NCBI RefSeq assembly: GCF_018320785.1
Contig: NC_054875.1
Span: 4,085,632 to 4,149,631, forward strand
From: Cheilinus undulatus
Lineage: Eukaryota > Chordata > Actinopteri > Labriformes > Labridae
Direction: 5' to 3'
Length of the DNA: 64,000 nt
Shown here: positions 23,259 through 33,705 of the stretch, piece by piece
How the letters are laid out: every line of letters starts with the position of its first letter
How positions within the stretch are numbered: the first letter of the stretch is position 1
Position numbers and translations under genes: made by a program
The notes under the pieces: model-generated
The model's database searches: none
Seen by the model: only the letters and a program-made list of their open reading frames with translations
Told to the model about the DNA's origin: nothing

Positions 23259-23780
23259 TTAAAGAGGACATATTATGCAAAAAATGACTTTTTCAGGTTT
23301 TATGAAAGAAAAAAATGTGCCCCTGGCCTACCCACAATCCCCTCAGGTACCAGAAAAATCCATTGCCACCCCTCCCTCACCTTTCAAAAAATATGTGCTG
23401 AAACAAGCCATTCTCAGATTTTCCCCTCATGATGTCATGTGGGGAGTTAGCCCCACCCTATGGTGCGGTTGGCCCTCAACGCTTGGAAGAAAGTTCCTCC
23501 CTCCAATCCTGAACCTCCTCTCAGCTGGCAGCTGAAAGGAGGATCAGGAGAGCCACATCCATTTCCTGAAAGGGGCGTGGTCAGGGGTGGAATCTGTAAC
23601 ATTTAAAGCCACAGACACAGAAACAGCTTGTTCTGAGCAGAGCAGAAACAGAGCGGGTTTTAGACAAACAAAAATCCAATATTGGAGTGTTTTTTCAACA
23701 ACAGATTTCACAGGCATGTTTTGGGGACCTCTGAGACTGATATAAACTTGTCTTAAGAGGTTAAAATATGTACCCTTTAA
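23259..23780. mobile_element. TTAA-target (piggyBac-like) MITE
   Basis: Element 23263-23776 (514 bp) is bordered by TTAA at 23259-23262 and 23777-23780. The tips are inverted: AGAGGACATATTATGC on the left, AGGGTACATATTTTAAC on the right when read on the minus strand. The interior is GC-richer and non-coding. The open frame at 23275-23535 starts within the terminal repeat and has no domain. Confidence 0.75.
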
Positions 23781-24077
23781 AAACTTAAGTCATATTTTGA
23801 CCAGAAGAGACAAAAAGAGCACCATCGAAATTGTACAAAAACGTCAACATTTCCTTACATTTGAGGTTGTCAGATGTTAAATCCTCATCACTACTTTGAC
23901 TTTCTAAATGCTCAAATATCCATTGCTATAATGCTCAGTGGTTGAGGGATTTTTTTTCCCCTAACATTGCAATTTAATATGAAATTACATTTTTTTAATT
24001 CCTCATTGCATGTATTTATCAAAAAGCAAACAATAAACTATTCAATATCACAACCAACATCAATTAGACAGATTAAA

Positions 24078-24418
24078 CTAGGGCTGAAATTTAATGAAAA
24101 ATGATCTTATTGTGATTATTTTGACTAATTTTGCAAATATATTAATTTTTGCATTGAGGGGAATGGTCATTTTTACATATTTTTTCATTTTGATTGATAA
24201 AAAAACATGCAAAAATAAGGAAAGAAGGATTTTATGTAAACTTTTCCAAAGATATGAATTTTGATTGTTTGCATAATGTAGAGAGAAATACATCTCTGCT
24301 GCATAAAAGGTAATAAACTGGTATTTTGACGCACTTCTCAGGTTAAAGAAATATTGCACCTCCGGCAATTTGTAAATTCCAGCAGGATCTTAATTTTGAT
24401 TAATTGCCCATTCCTAAA
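24078..24418 (-). mobile_element. hAT-type MITE (copy 1 of 2)
   Basis: This block and 38176-38525 are two diverged copies of the same repeat in the same orientation. Shared landmarks, in order, are 'agggctgaa' or 'agggctaaa', 'tattgtg' with 'attttgact', 'catctctgctg', 'gtattttg', 'caggttaaagaaatatt' and 'gattaattgccca'. On the minus strand it opens with the TAGG(G)NTGGGCAATTAATC-type end common to fish hAT MITEs. No clear target duplication survives. Confidence 0.6.
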
Positions 24419-25461
24419 AAGAGTTGGCTACATTTCTGTTTTAAGATTTTAAATTATTTTTGTCCTCTTACATTCTTCAGTGATCAAATCTTCATAGTTT
24501 AAATGATTGGTAATTTAAAATATTAGAGAATCTTAAAGGTCTTAAGCTATATTTTCAAACAAAAGAGACAGAGAGCACTGTCCAAATTGGAAAAAAACAT
24601 TGGCAACATTTGCTTACATTGCAGTTGTCAAACTGTCAACCCCTGTGTAAAGCACAGGGGTTTCAAAAAAAACATAAACCCAATGATCTTTAGTCAAATT
24701 TTTAACCAAAAGAGAGAGAAAGAGCTAGGTGGCAATCGTACAAAAACGTTGGGAACATTTCCATATCTTAAGGATTTAAAAAATAATGGTTGTCCTATTA
24801 AATACTCCCATTATTTGAAGTACACAAACATCATCAGTCATTTTTTTTTTGACCAAAAGTCTAAACTGGACAAAAACATTGGCAACATTTCCTTAAACTG
24901 AAGTCAAATTAATCAATCCTCTCCAATACTGTGAGTTTCAAAGTGGCAAAACATCAGTTTTTAAATGCTCAGAGGTTTCAAAAAGAACATACTTTATGAT
25001 TTTTGGTCATTTTTGTTGAAATTGCATGAATGCATAGGCAACATTTGAAAAAAAAAGGATGGAGCAGAGCTCATTAAATTGTCAAAATAATGGTGCATGT
25101 TAGACTTTGCAGGAGTTTGTCATCAACTAAAAACAGTATATTACCTGATAATGAATTTCTTGGGTTTGGATTTTTGTTGCCATACTATCAGACAGGTCTC
25201 AGTATTGTTTAATTTCTACTGCTAGTAAAAATGCACCTAAGTTAAAGAGAATTATGGTTCCCCTTTTAGGTTAAACATTTTAAATAGATTATCTTGTGCC
25301 CAATAAGCATATTACTGCTAGTGGATCTTACAGTTAATCTTTTTACTCAGCTGTAGATCTAACATCTATTGTTTTAACAATATTGCCTTACCCTACATCT
25401 CACTGAGTAATATATAGATGTATCTTTAAGACCGGCTATATTACCCAGCCCTATGTGCAGC

Positions 25462-27060
25462 ATCTGGTGGCTCTCCAGTCCTCATCAGACCTGTAGGCTC
25501 CTCATTCAGAGGCCTGCTGCTGGGCTGTGCTGTCAGAGACCAACTCTGTCTACATCTCATCCAGTGAGCTTTGTCGCCTCCTCCCACCAACATCAAGCCA
25601 GAGGTATTGGGCTGCTGTTGCTACCCAGTTCCTGACAGTGACTCTGCCCTCCGCCGCCAACCAACTTCCAGCTCCGCAAAGCCCCTCCTTCAAGACACAC
25701 AGCCTCTCTCACAGTTCCCCATAGCTACATATACTTGTCCTTTTAAAGAAGCACAAAATGATTGGGATTCTTTCGTCGAAGGCTGATCCTTATTTCTGAA
25801 ACAGCTGTTTTCGTATCAGTCTTTCTCTGAGCTGAAACATATCAGCCTATTGGTGGCGTTTAATGCTGGATTCACAGCTTCTATCTTGAAAAGGCAGCAG
25901 CAACATTAGCCATTGTTTGCTCTGTGTCTCCTGTCATATTAAGTATTATTAAGCCAGATTACAGAGTTTCCTACGGAAGCCCTAAGATGACATGCATCTA
26001 CATGTTTTATTTGATTTCATAGTTGACTTATTTGTCACTTCAGTTCTGGTCTTCCTATGACAAGTTAATTTCTCAAGATGCCAAAAATACAAGATTGATA
26101 TTAATTTAGGGATGGGCTGGTGTGGTCACAAAGAGGGATGCATTCATTTTTTGATAAATAAAAAAAATTGGGCAGTCTTAATTGGTAAGTTACAGCTATA
26201 ACATATCAGAGGTGACAAAAGTATACCTTTAATCAGTGTTTATTATATTATCATCTCTATTTTCTAGACTTCAATGCCAACAGTTCAAATTAGCTCAAGG
26301 TGGAATTAAATATGTACATGTTTGAAAGTATAACCTATTTTATATGCATTTTGTTTTTTAAATGCATTTTGTTATGCTTTTAAAGAATTTCATAGAAACA
26401 ATTACAGTCAAATATATTTCAAATACCTGCAAAGAAATGAACAAATTCTGGAAATCAAAGTTATCAAATGTTGAAAGAGATGTTGATAAAGCTTGCAACG
26501 CAAGATTTCGTGATTTAAATTAAAAAAAGAAAAAATAAACTTTACATTTAAATCATAACCTGAAATATTAGAGAGATTCTGGCCTTCAAAACAAGAACTG
26601 GCAAAGAAAAATGAAACAGGAATTATGTAATATGTTATGATTTTAAGATTTTGGTGTTTTCAGCCACTCTGGGCAGTTTTTTTTTCTTTATCAAAGAAGG
26701 ATTGGGCAGTATCAATTTGTCAACACTGTCAAACTTTCCCCAAAATTGTATCGAGGTATAGGTTCTTTGCATCAGTTGGGAATGGCCCTTATAGGGAAAG
26801 AAGTTTTTACATAGAGAAACTCTACCAAAAAGGCCATGTTTTGAGCCATTTAAGTGTTCAGTTTGAAATAAAAACGTACTTAATTCTTAAGCTACTTTTG
26901 TGACTGGAAAGTAGTGAAATATTCTGGTAAAAATAAAAGTAGGGTTTAAAAAAGTCACAGAAATGGAAGCAGACAAGAATTTAAAAAGCCTGGACAAGTT
27001 GTGTTACACCGCTCATGTATGGTCCATTTCCACAAAGTGGTCTGGTTTGGTTCATTATAG
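25462..27060. other. unassigned sequence in the presumed gpr173 leader intron
   Basis: The first 300 bp (25462-25760) are GC-richer than the surroundings but show no conserved frame. Nothing else is recognised up to 27060. Confidence 0.45.
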
Positions 27061-27068
27061 TTTTGTCA

Positions 27069-27600
27069 TAACCTTGCAAAGCAGATGGATTCGCTTGTTT
27101 CCGTGTTACTCACTGGCGAATCCATCTTGCAAAGCTCCCATCTGAACCGTTTGGGTCCAGTTAGAAAGTGACAGGAGCAATCAGCGGGCAGTACTTTCAG
27201 GTGCGGCGGAGTCGTGATGTAAGCATGCAGCAACAAGAAGCTGGTGCTATTACAGTGGAAGACATTAACGTGGATGCTGCTAAAGTGCCAGTTTTATCAG
27301 AACTTGACAACATTTCTTCGTTAAAAGAAGAACAAAGAACAGCAGTGAGTTGTTTTCTTTCCAAAAACAACTAAAGTCTATAGTCGCCATAGTTCGCATT
27401 ATGCAGTTCTCTATGGAGTTTACCCTTCAGTAGCTGCGCACCTTGGTTTGGGTCTACGATGTCAAGTGTTTTGTTGCTCTGATTGGCCCATAAAGATGTG
27501 ACAAAACGTTCATCCAATCACCCTCCAAGTTTTTTTTCAAAGTCTCTGCCCCTTCCCAAACACCGTTTATGGGAGGTTTACCAGATGGATGCGTGAAACA
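27069..27600 (+). mobile_element. repeat carrying a RecQ-like helicase first-exon frame (copy 1)
   Basis: This 532-bp block is matched, in reverse complement, by 51745-52275. It contains a short frame from 27225, beginning MQQQEAGAITVEDINVDA and including 'SELDNISSLKEEQRTAVSC'. The 'SSLKEEQRTA' part resembles the segment just ahead of the Walker A motif in RecQ-type DEAH helicases encoded by fish repeat-borne genes, but the frame ends at 27374 before any ATPase motif. A possible donor 'gca|gtgagt' follows the EEQRTA codons at about 27344. Downstream are 'gattggccc' and 'ccaatcaccctcc', inverted CCAAT-box words, as in a captured promoter plus first exon. Outer limits of the mobile unit are unknown. 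Confidence 0.6.
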
Positions 27601-28445
27601 CACATCATGGTTTAACACATTAAACTGATCTTATTAGTGTTCCCTCAGCTGAGGTCCATCACTACAACCTCCAGTCTTGCTCGTTCCTACAGGAAATCCA
27701 TCTTTTTTAAGAGATCATCATCAGATCATGTGGCTCAGCTCAGTAGAGCTGGTTGTTTGGCTTCAAAATGGCTCTTCATTTGGTACCAGTTCGGCTTTTT
27801 AAAAATTTAAAGGTTTAAATAACAGCAAAGGATGGAGGAAAGAAAACAGGAGCTGGCAGGAATTTGTGATACTGATCGCCTTCATGCCATGTAAATCTGT
27901 TAAACTGGCAAAAATCACTTTTTTGTAAAGTGTACGGTTCATATTCAATGTATGTAGAAATTTTCTGATGATAATTGCAGCATACAAGTCGATTTAGAGC
28001 TGTTAAGTACAAACTTTTCTTCATTCCTAAAGCCTGACCCCCAACAGAGATTCAGGATCATGTGGTTGCAAACAACCTATACAGTATTAATGGACATTAT
28101 ACACCTCTTTACACATTATACATGCGCCTCTGCAGGCATTTTGTTCAGTCCTTATTCAAAATGCTTTGAGTTTATAACAGTAAAAAGACGTTGATTACAG
28201 GTGCACTAGAAGGGATTTATAGTTGAAGCATTGCTCATACTTCACAGGTCAGCTGAGTTACATCAGGACAGAGAATCGGAGATTACCCTCCATCTTCTCT
28301 CCCCCATCGTTTAGAGGAAATATGAAAATGATATTCCACAACTATTGTCAGACAGGATCTACAAATGTAAAGTAATGTCTGTGTTCTTTTAAACAGTGAG
28401 TGATTTTCCCAGTACCATTTTCAAATTCCAATAGCTATTTTAATG
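27601..28445. other. unassigned intron sequence
   Basis: No exon or bounded repeat recognised; the open frames on the minus strand near 27800-28024 have no domain. Confidence 0.45.
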
Positions 28446-28449
28446 ATCT

Positions 28450-28625
28450 TTCTTTTTTTTGGCTTTTAACCTTTATTTTTGAAAGGACAGTTGAGGAGAG
28501 ACAGGAAATATGGGGAGAGAGTGGGGATAGACGTTGACCAAACATACCCCAAGACAGGGAATTGATCCTGCAACCAGTGGGTGTAGGATTATGAATTCCT
28601 GCTCTATGCACTGTACACCCACTTA
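28450..28625 (-). mobile_element. tRNA-derived SINE, degenerate
   Basis: On the minus strand the order is a tRNA-like head with a decayed B box ('ggttgcaggatcaattcc' near 28578-28561), then 'ccccactctctcccc', then 'tcctgtctctcctcaactgt' and the tail 'aaaataaaggttaaaagcc'. This is the same architecture as the SINE at 13880-14080. Confidence 0.6.
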
Positions 28626-29304
28626 AAAAGCTTTTTTAAGTAAAATTGGTTTCTTTTTTCACACACCCCCACCCCCAATTTTCAACTAGGTGGAGGCTTT
28701 GAGGTTGAGAGCACCGTGATGTGTCAAACTGTCCTGATATTGTGTTGTCTAAACTCAGTACGATCAGTGTTGTTGAATTCCTGCTAATTTCATTAAATAA
28801 AATCATTCAGTCTCTCCTGCTGCTGTTTAGATTCCAGTGAACTTAAATTCATGCTGTAACAGCATCTGTTCTTAGAGCCTCTAAAAAAAGGAGCTACTTC
28901 TTTTCAGACTTGTTGAATTAAAGGGTTAGAGCAAGGATACTCCAGCTGCAGCAGAAGTGAAACATTTCTACAGGACTTTCTAAAAGAATCCTGAAAAGAC
29001 CTTGTGGTTGTCATGGGAACAAATGTAATTCAATAGTTCACTTACATAAGTCACAGCAAGGCTGAGGTGAAAATATTTTCAGTGCGCTTGTAGTGGCATG
29101 GCTTTAAGAGTAGATGTTTTGTGACAGCAGTGAAAGAAAAAGTCTGCTTTAGGTTGAATCCAAGAGTCAGATCTCACCCAGCCCCTCTTTTTCTTATATT
29201 TTCACTCCAGGATTAACACTTTTAGCGACTTTATAAGCTCCTACTTTAGAGAAGGTCATCACCAACTGCTGGCTGATTCACATCAGTTCAGCAACTTATT
29301 TGAT

Positions 29305-29705
29305 GCTGCAGAGCAGCATAGCTTCAGTCAATGGCCACTGCTGTTTCCCGCTACCTGTCAGACATAAACATAAGGTTTAGCTTTGAGCGTGTCGTAGGAA
29401 CAGCCCAGTACAGCAGTGTTTTATACTCAGGTTTATACTCATTTATAACAACTCAACTAGTAGCCACAGTAAGCCCAATATTTATCTGCAAAGAGGAACA
29501 AATGCTGGTGGAGCTAGCTGCTAACTTGAGCCATGCTCTACTCAGTATACCAGCCTCATCTCACATACCTACTAACACAAAGACCCTGTTATGAATTAGA
29601 CTGTTTTCTGAATGTTTCCCCAACTTTAGATTAGCCAGTTAAATGCATTTTAAATGCACATTTAGCCGACTAGTCAAATAGCCGCCTGGGAACATCATTT
29701 ATGAG
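29305..29705 (+). repeat. dispersed repeat (copy 1 of 2)
   Basis: Shares ordered words with 61815-62240, same orientation: 'tagcttcagt.aatggc', 'gcgtgt.gtaggaacag', 'atctgcaaagaggaac' followed by 'aatactggtgg'-type sequence, 'gctagctgctaa' and 'catttagcc'. It has no coding potential that survives in both copies, so the open frame 29331-29594 is rejected as a gene. Confidence 0.6.
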
Positions 29706-30300
29706 GGCCGCGGCAGATCAGCCTCAAGAGTGTTTACTCTGAGGCAGACAAAACTGGCTGCAGATGCTTTGCTTGATCTACCTACAGTCATGGAAGATTT
29801 TGACAAACATATGATGTTCAAATGTGTTACCCTGTGTCTCGTGATGCATTTTAATGTATTTTGTATCATGCTTTCGGCATTTGGCTGCTCATTGTTTGCC
29901 TGGGTCTTTACTAACTGTTGCTGTGTTTGCCAGGATGCTTTACAGCGTTGCTTTTTACAGCAATGTTTTCTTGTTTAAATCAATGAGTCCCCTTTAGTAA
30001 TTGTCACTTTGTCTTTGCCCAGTATAGCCTAGGAATTGAACAATTTGCTGATGTACCAGGAACTTGTTGGGGAAGATTTTGCCATGACCCCTTGCAACTC
30101 TGTTTCAAGCAGCAAGAGAGCATTTGCAAATAAGGAGTAATGGTAAAATTTGGGCCTTTGTATAAAACCAAACAGGTTTGAGGTTTGAGAACCCCAAGGT
30201 CCCATGGCATAAATTTGGCAACACAAGTGTAGTGTTTAGCACTGTTTGGAATAGTAGTCTACGATCTAACCCTAAAAAACTGCCTTTTTTTGTCTTCTTG

Positions 30301-30497
30301 TTTAGGGGTCTGGAGGTTGGAAGACGTATCACAAGTGAACCTGCTCAAAATGGCGCAATGTGGATCAATGTGTTCCTGGTCTCTGTGAACTGCAGAAAGG
30401 AAGCAACCACGAGGACGAAGGATCAACCAGCAGGCGGAGGAGGCGGCGGAGGGGTGGTGTCAGAAGACAAGGTGGTATGGCTGGGGGTGTGTTCGGG
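30301..30497 (+). promoter_or_regulatory. gpr173: gpr173 acceptor site and leader with upstream reading frames
   Basis: A pyrimidine tract ending 'gtcttcttgtttag' (AG at 30304-30305) is a good splice acceptor, so the coding exon probably starts at 30306. The leader before the receptor start has an upstream ATG at 30350 in strong context (A at -3, G at +4), giving a 12-codon frame that stops at 30388. A second ATG at 30358 opens a 72-codon frame in another phase, which runs through a GGA/GGC-rich stretch and overlaps the receptor start, stopping at 30576. Both could reduce initiation at the receptor ATG. Confidence 0.55.
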
Positions 30498-31661
30498 ATG
30501 GCGAATGCGAATGAAAGCAGCGAAGGGCCTGCTGGGCCCATGGCAGCAGTGGTGGCTACTGCAGGAGGTGTTGTAGCAGATAGTCCTTCATCGGCTGTCT
30601 CTACCTACATCAAACTGGTGCTACTGGGGCTGATCATTTGCATCAGCCTGGTCGGCAACCTGGTGGTGTCTCTGCTCGTACTCCGGGACCGAGCACTGCA
30701 CAAAGCACCTTACTACTTCCTGTTGGACTTGTGTCTGGCAGACACCATCCGCTCAGCCATCTGCTTCCCCTTCGTTCTGGTATCAATTAAGAATGGTTCA
30801 GCCTGGACTTACAGCGTGCTGAGCTGCAAGGTGGTGGCATTCATGGCAGTGTTGTTCTGCTTCCATGCTGCCTTCATGCTGTTCTGTATTAGTGTGACTC
30901 GATACATGGCCATTGCACACCACCGCTTTTACTCAAAGCGTATGACATTTTGGACATGTGTGGCAGTGGTGTGCATGGTGTGGACTCTGTCAGTAGCGAT
31001 GGCCTTTCCTCCTGTCTTTGACGTAGGCACCTACAAATTCATTCGAGAGGAAGACCAGTGCATCTTTGAGCACCGCTACTTCAAGGCTAATGATACGCTA
31101 GGCTTCATGCTAATGCTGGCTGTGCTTATTCTGGCCACACATGTTGTCTACATGAAGTTACTCCTCTTTGAGTACAAGCACCGCAAGATGAAGCCAGTCC
31201 AGATGGTGCCAGCCATAAGTCAGAACTGGACCTTCCACGGACCGGGGGCTACTGGTCAAGCTGCAGCAAACTGGATTGCAGGCTTTGGCAGGGGCCCAAT
31301 GCCGCCAACTCTGCTGGGAATCCGGCAGAACTTGCACAACCAGAACCGGCGCCTGTTGGGCATGGAGGAGTTTAAAGCCGAGAAGCAGCTTGGCAGGATG
31401 TTCTACGTGATCACCCTGCTGTTCCTGGTGCTCTGGTCTCCCTACATAGTGGCTTGCTATTGGAGGGTATTTGTCAAGGCTTGCACAATACCACATCGGT
31501 ACCTCTCCACCACGGTGTGGATGAGTTTCGCCCAAGCCGGGGTCAACCCTATCGTCTGTTTCTTCCTGAACAAAGACTTGAAGAAAGGGCTCCTTTCCCA
31601 TTTACCAGCCTGCTGCAGGACTAAACCTCATCTGCCACGAGAGCCTTATTGTGTCATGTAA
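30498..31661 (+). CDS. gpr173: G protein-coupled receptor 173 (SREB3)
   Basis: A 387-residue class-A orphan receptor of the brain-expressed SREB family (GPR27, GPR85, GPR173), at the plasma membrane. Seven hydrophobic spans are clear at about 38-62, 72-96, 107-133, 151-172, 201-224, 298-321 and 336-357. Markers: Gly53-Asn54 in TM1, Asp82 in TM2, Cys110 and Cys188 for the extracellular disulfide, Thr-Arg-Tyr (134-136) in place of DRY, Trp313-Ser-Pro315 in TM6, and Asn-Pro-Ile-Val-Cys (350-354) instead of NPxxY. The stretch KMKPVQMVPAISQNW in loop 3 and the C-terminus REPYCVM are GPR173-specific as I know the family. Asn5 and Asn198 are in glycosylation sequons. I chose the ATG at 30498 (MANANESSEG) because it aligns with the family start MAN and has G at -3 and +4. 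An in-frame ATG at 30477 would add MAGGVFG. Human GPR173 is 373 residues. The frame is intact and intronless. Confidence 0.95.
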   Translation: MANANESSEGPAGPMAAVVATAGGVVADSPSSAVSTYIKLVLLGLIICISLVGNLVVSLLVLRDRALHKAPYYFLLDLCLADTIRSAICFPFVLVSIKNGSAWTYSVLSCKVVAFMAVLFCFHAAFMLFCISVTRYMAIAHHRFYSKRMTFWTCVAVVCMVWTLSVAMAFPPVFDVGTYKFIREEDQCIFEHRYFKANDTLGFMLMLAVLILATHVVYMKLLLFEYKHRKMKPVQMVPAISQNWTFHGPGATGQAAANWIAGFGRGPMPPTLLGIRQNLHNQNRRLLGMEEFKAEKQLGRMFYVITLLFLVLWSPYIVACYWRVFVKACTIPHRYLSTTVWMSFAQAGVNPIVCFFLNKDLKKGLLSHLPACCRTKPHLPREPYCVM

Positions 31662-32490
31662 GCAGAGATGATCGGAAAAATAGAGAAAAATCAAGAGGAA
31701 ACCAATAGACGTGAGATGGGGGTGATTGCTTGAGTTATTTAGGCATTCGATTCCATGTAAGCCTCATTTAAGTAATGGGTGTAAACTGCTGAGTGTTATG
31801 GTAAAACACTGGAATGGTAAGCATGTCTTTTCATCTACCAAACCCTTAGTCAACCAGAACAGAATACATGGAGTTAGATCCTTATTTGACTACAGGAGAA
31901 ATACTTTGATAGTAGATTAATCATCAACAAATTACATTAGCAGCTTTGGAAAGACTGTCGAAAAAGAAAGGATGTTTTTGTGATAGAATATTTCCTTAGG
32001 ATGATTAAGCATTTCTTTTTTGTTTGTTTAAATTAGGGCTGTCAGCATAAATGCTTTAATTGAGATGTAATTAAGGTCAGAAATTGCCACATTTATATAA
32101 AATTCCGATTAATTGTGTGCTATTTTGTCCATTAAGACATGTAGCAAAGCTACAGTTACATGGGCTGCAATGGGGTGCTACTCACTGTGGTACCTGCCTT
32201 TACTGTGATGGGAAATAAGGACACCAGTGTTCCTTTGAATGTCTCATTCGGCTTAAAAGCTCACAGACAGCTCAGTAGACAAGTCAAACCTAATGTGCAG
32301 CCTGTGCTATCAGACATTTCACTTTGTACTGTTACGATTAGCTATTTTTGTTTACCTTTTAATCCAATGCTTTTACTTTCAGTCCACCAGAAACTATCTA
32401 GTTTCTCTTACAATAAAAGAAGGCTTTTATTTAAAAAGGAAGTACCCTTAGTTTAAGACAACTTACAAAGGAAATGCTTGAAATAAACAA
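31662..32490 (+). other. gpr173: gpr173 3' UTR with candidate poly(A) signals
   Basis: No further coding sequence follows the stop codon. Candidate AATAAA hexamers occur at 32412-32417 and 32482-32487. The UTR includes at 32034-32120 a fragment starting 'tagggctgtcagcat', like the end of a hAT-type MITE. The true cleavage site cannot be fixed from sequence alone. Confidence 0.45.
32034..32125. mobile_element. hAT-type MITE end fragment
   Basis: The opening TAGGGCTGTCAGCATAAATG followed by 'taattgagatgtaattaagg' and 'ccgattaattgtg' resembles the end of abundant fish hAT MITEs. A matching opposite end with a shared 8-bp duplication was not found. Confidence 0.4.
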
Positions 32491-32999
32491 AAGATCTTTG
32501 AGGATAAGCAAAGAAATCCCTAAAAGCAGTCATGCAGTTAATATAGGTTGTTTATAGATCACGCCACGTCACAGCCTAGAACTCCACATGGGGGGCAAGA
32601 AGTGATTCTATATAGAGGCACTATCAAAACACCAAAGTTTTTTTTCTGTTGATGGCTGTACCAACAATTCAAACTGCAAAATAGAAAAGCTTGAGAATGG
32701 CCCATTTCCATAAAGTGGTCCATTTGCTTCCAGTACAACTTGTCACAGTAAACCCTGATCATTCTTGTGTTGCCACAGCCAAAGACCATCCAGCCTCACC
32801 CCTCACAATGGGAAATCAGTCTCTTTTTAGAGAACTCGATCATTTTAGTAATAAAAACCGCCATTTCATTTCCAGAGGTCTTTTTATTTGGCACTGGTTT
32901 GGCTTTTCAGTGTGTTAGAAGAATGTTTTCCATTTAGTCCAGCAACCCAGAACCACCCCCTTATGCCAGCTCTCAGTGCCCACCATGCCAACCTGCCAT

Positions 33000-33165
33000 A
33001 CCAAGCTGTCACTATTGGACTAGTTGCCAGTAAATCACAGGGCTGACATGCAGAGACAAACAGGCACCCTCACACTTACACCTACAACCAATTTAGTCAC
33101 TAATTAACCTAACGAGCATGTTTTTGGTGGTGGGAGGGTGCAGGAGTACTCATCTTGAGAAATAT
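33000..33165 (-). repeat. L2-type LINE 3' region fragment
   Basis: Words in order are 'agttgccagtaaatcacagg', 'gctgacatgcagagacaaac', 'accaatttagtcactaatta' and 'acctaacgagcatgtttttgg'. This matches, in minus orientation, the 3' region of L2-like LINEs common in fish. No open frame. Confidence 0.55.
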
Positions 33166-33604
33166 TTTGTATTCATTCTTAACCTTAGCTGGGTGACTTG
33201 CATAGGGAAAGCAACTAAATATCAATTCCTGATCATTGGGCATCACTTAGTCATTTTGTACATGCACTCTTGCATATTTCTTAATGTATTACAGTGTGGA
33301 ACAGTATATTTGACAGGAAAAAAGCACTTTGAAGCTTAATCCTGGTCACAGTTTCAGACCACACTGGTGTAGCAGTGCATCACTCATTTAGGTGATAAAT
33401 CCACGAGTCAGCATCATTTAATACATCCGTTTGAATTAATTTGATTAAAAGAATCAATTCACTGGGAATTTCTTCTTATTGACTATATGAATTTAAAATT
33501 TGTGTTGGAATTCAAAATAATTACATTTTAAACGTGATCAAAATGTGATGAATCACAACAAAAACAACCAAAATTCAGGGGTTTAAATTTTACATACTTG
33601 TTAA

Positions 33605-33705
33605 CCAACCTGTACTCCGCCTCTGTTCAATGGCATCTGGTATTGGCTCCAGTGCCCCCACAACCCCAAATGGGATAAGCAGTGTAGAAAATGGAAATGG
33701 AACTT
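33605..33705 (+). repeat. L2-type LINE 3' end fragment
   Basis: Contains 'ctgtactccgcctctgttca', 'tggctccagtgccccc' and 'aaatgggataagcagtgtag' followed by 'aaaatgga', the terminal part of the same kind of LINE, here in plus orientation and therefore opposite to the fragment at 33000-33165. Confidence 0.55.

Larger units (their letters stand above)
23030..25040 (+). repeat. degenerate tandem array, period roughly 170 bp
   Basis: A block with 'ttttgaccaaaagagacaaa', then 'attgtacaaaaacgttggc', 'aacatttccttacattgag', a 'caatcctctccaata' word and 'ttaaatgctcagaggtttc' recurs from about 23110, 23785, 24545, 24690, 24845 and partly 25000. The copies are strongly diverged. The insertion at 23263-23776 sits between the end of one unit and the start of the next, and the hAT MITE at about 24078 breaks another. 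Confidence 0.6.
21803..25461. mobile_element. composite hAT-type element with nested insertions
   Basis: The ends are TAGGGCTGGGCAATATGG at 21811-21828 and, on the opposite strand, TAGGGCTGGGTAATATAG ending at 25453: an 18-bp inverted pair with two mismatches. Flanking octamers are actgcagc (21803-21810) and tgtgcagc (25454-25461), six of eight identical. The 3.6 kb between them is swollen by at least three later insertions (22072-22554, 23263-23776, about 24078-24418) and by a degenerate tandem array. If gpr173 starts near 21 kb, the whole composite lies in its leader intron. Confidence 0.65.

Noticed and set aside
29331..29978. Frames at 29331-29594 and 29730-29978 as possible gpr173 leader exons or small genes
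   Set aside because: The first lies in a dispersed repeat shared with 61815-62240 where the frame is not kept; the second has no domain.
30360..30497. N-terminal extension of gpr173 beginning MDQCVPG
   Set aside because: The first codon is GTG, not ATG; the Arg-run segment is leader sequence, and the family starts at the MAN methionine at 30498.
31158..31601. 147-codon minus-strand frame inside gpr173
   Set aside because: It is the antisense shadow of the receptor exon, without independent domain or start context.
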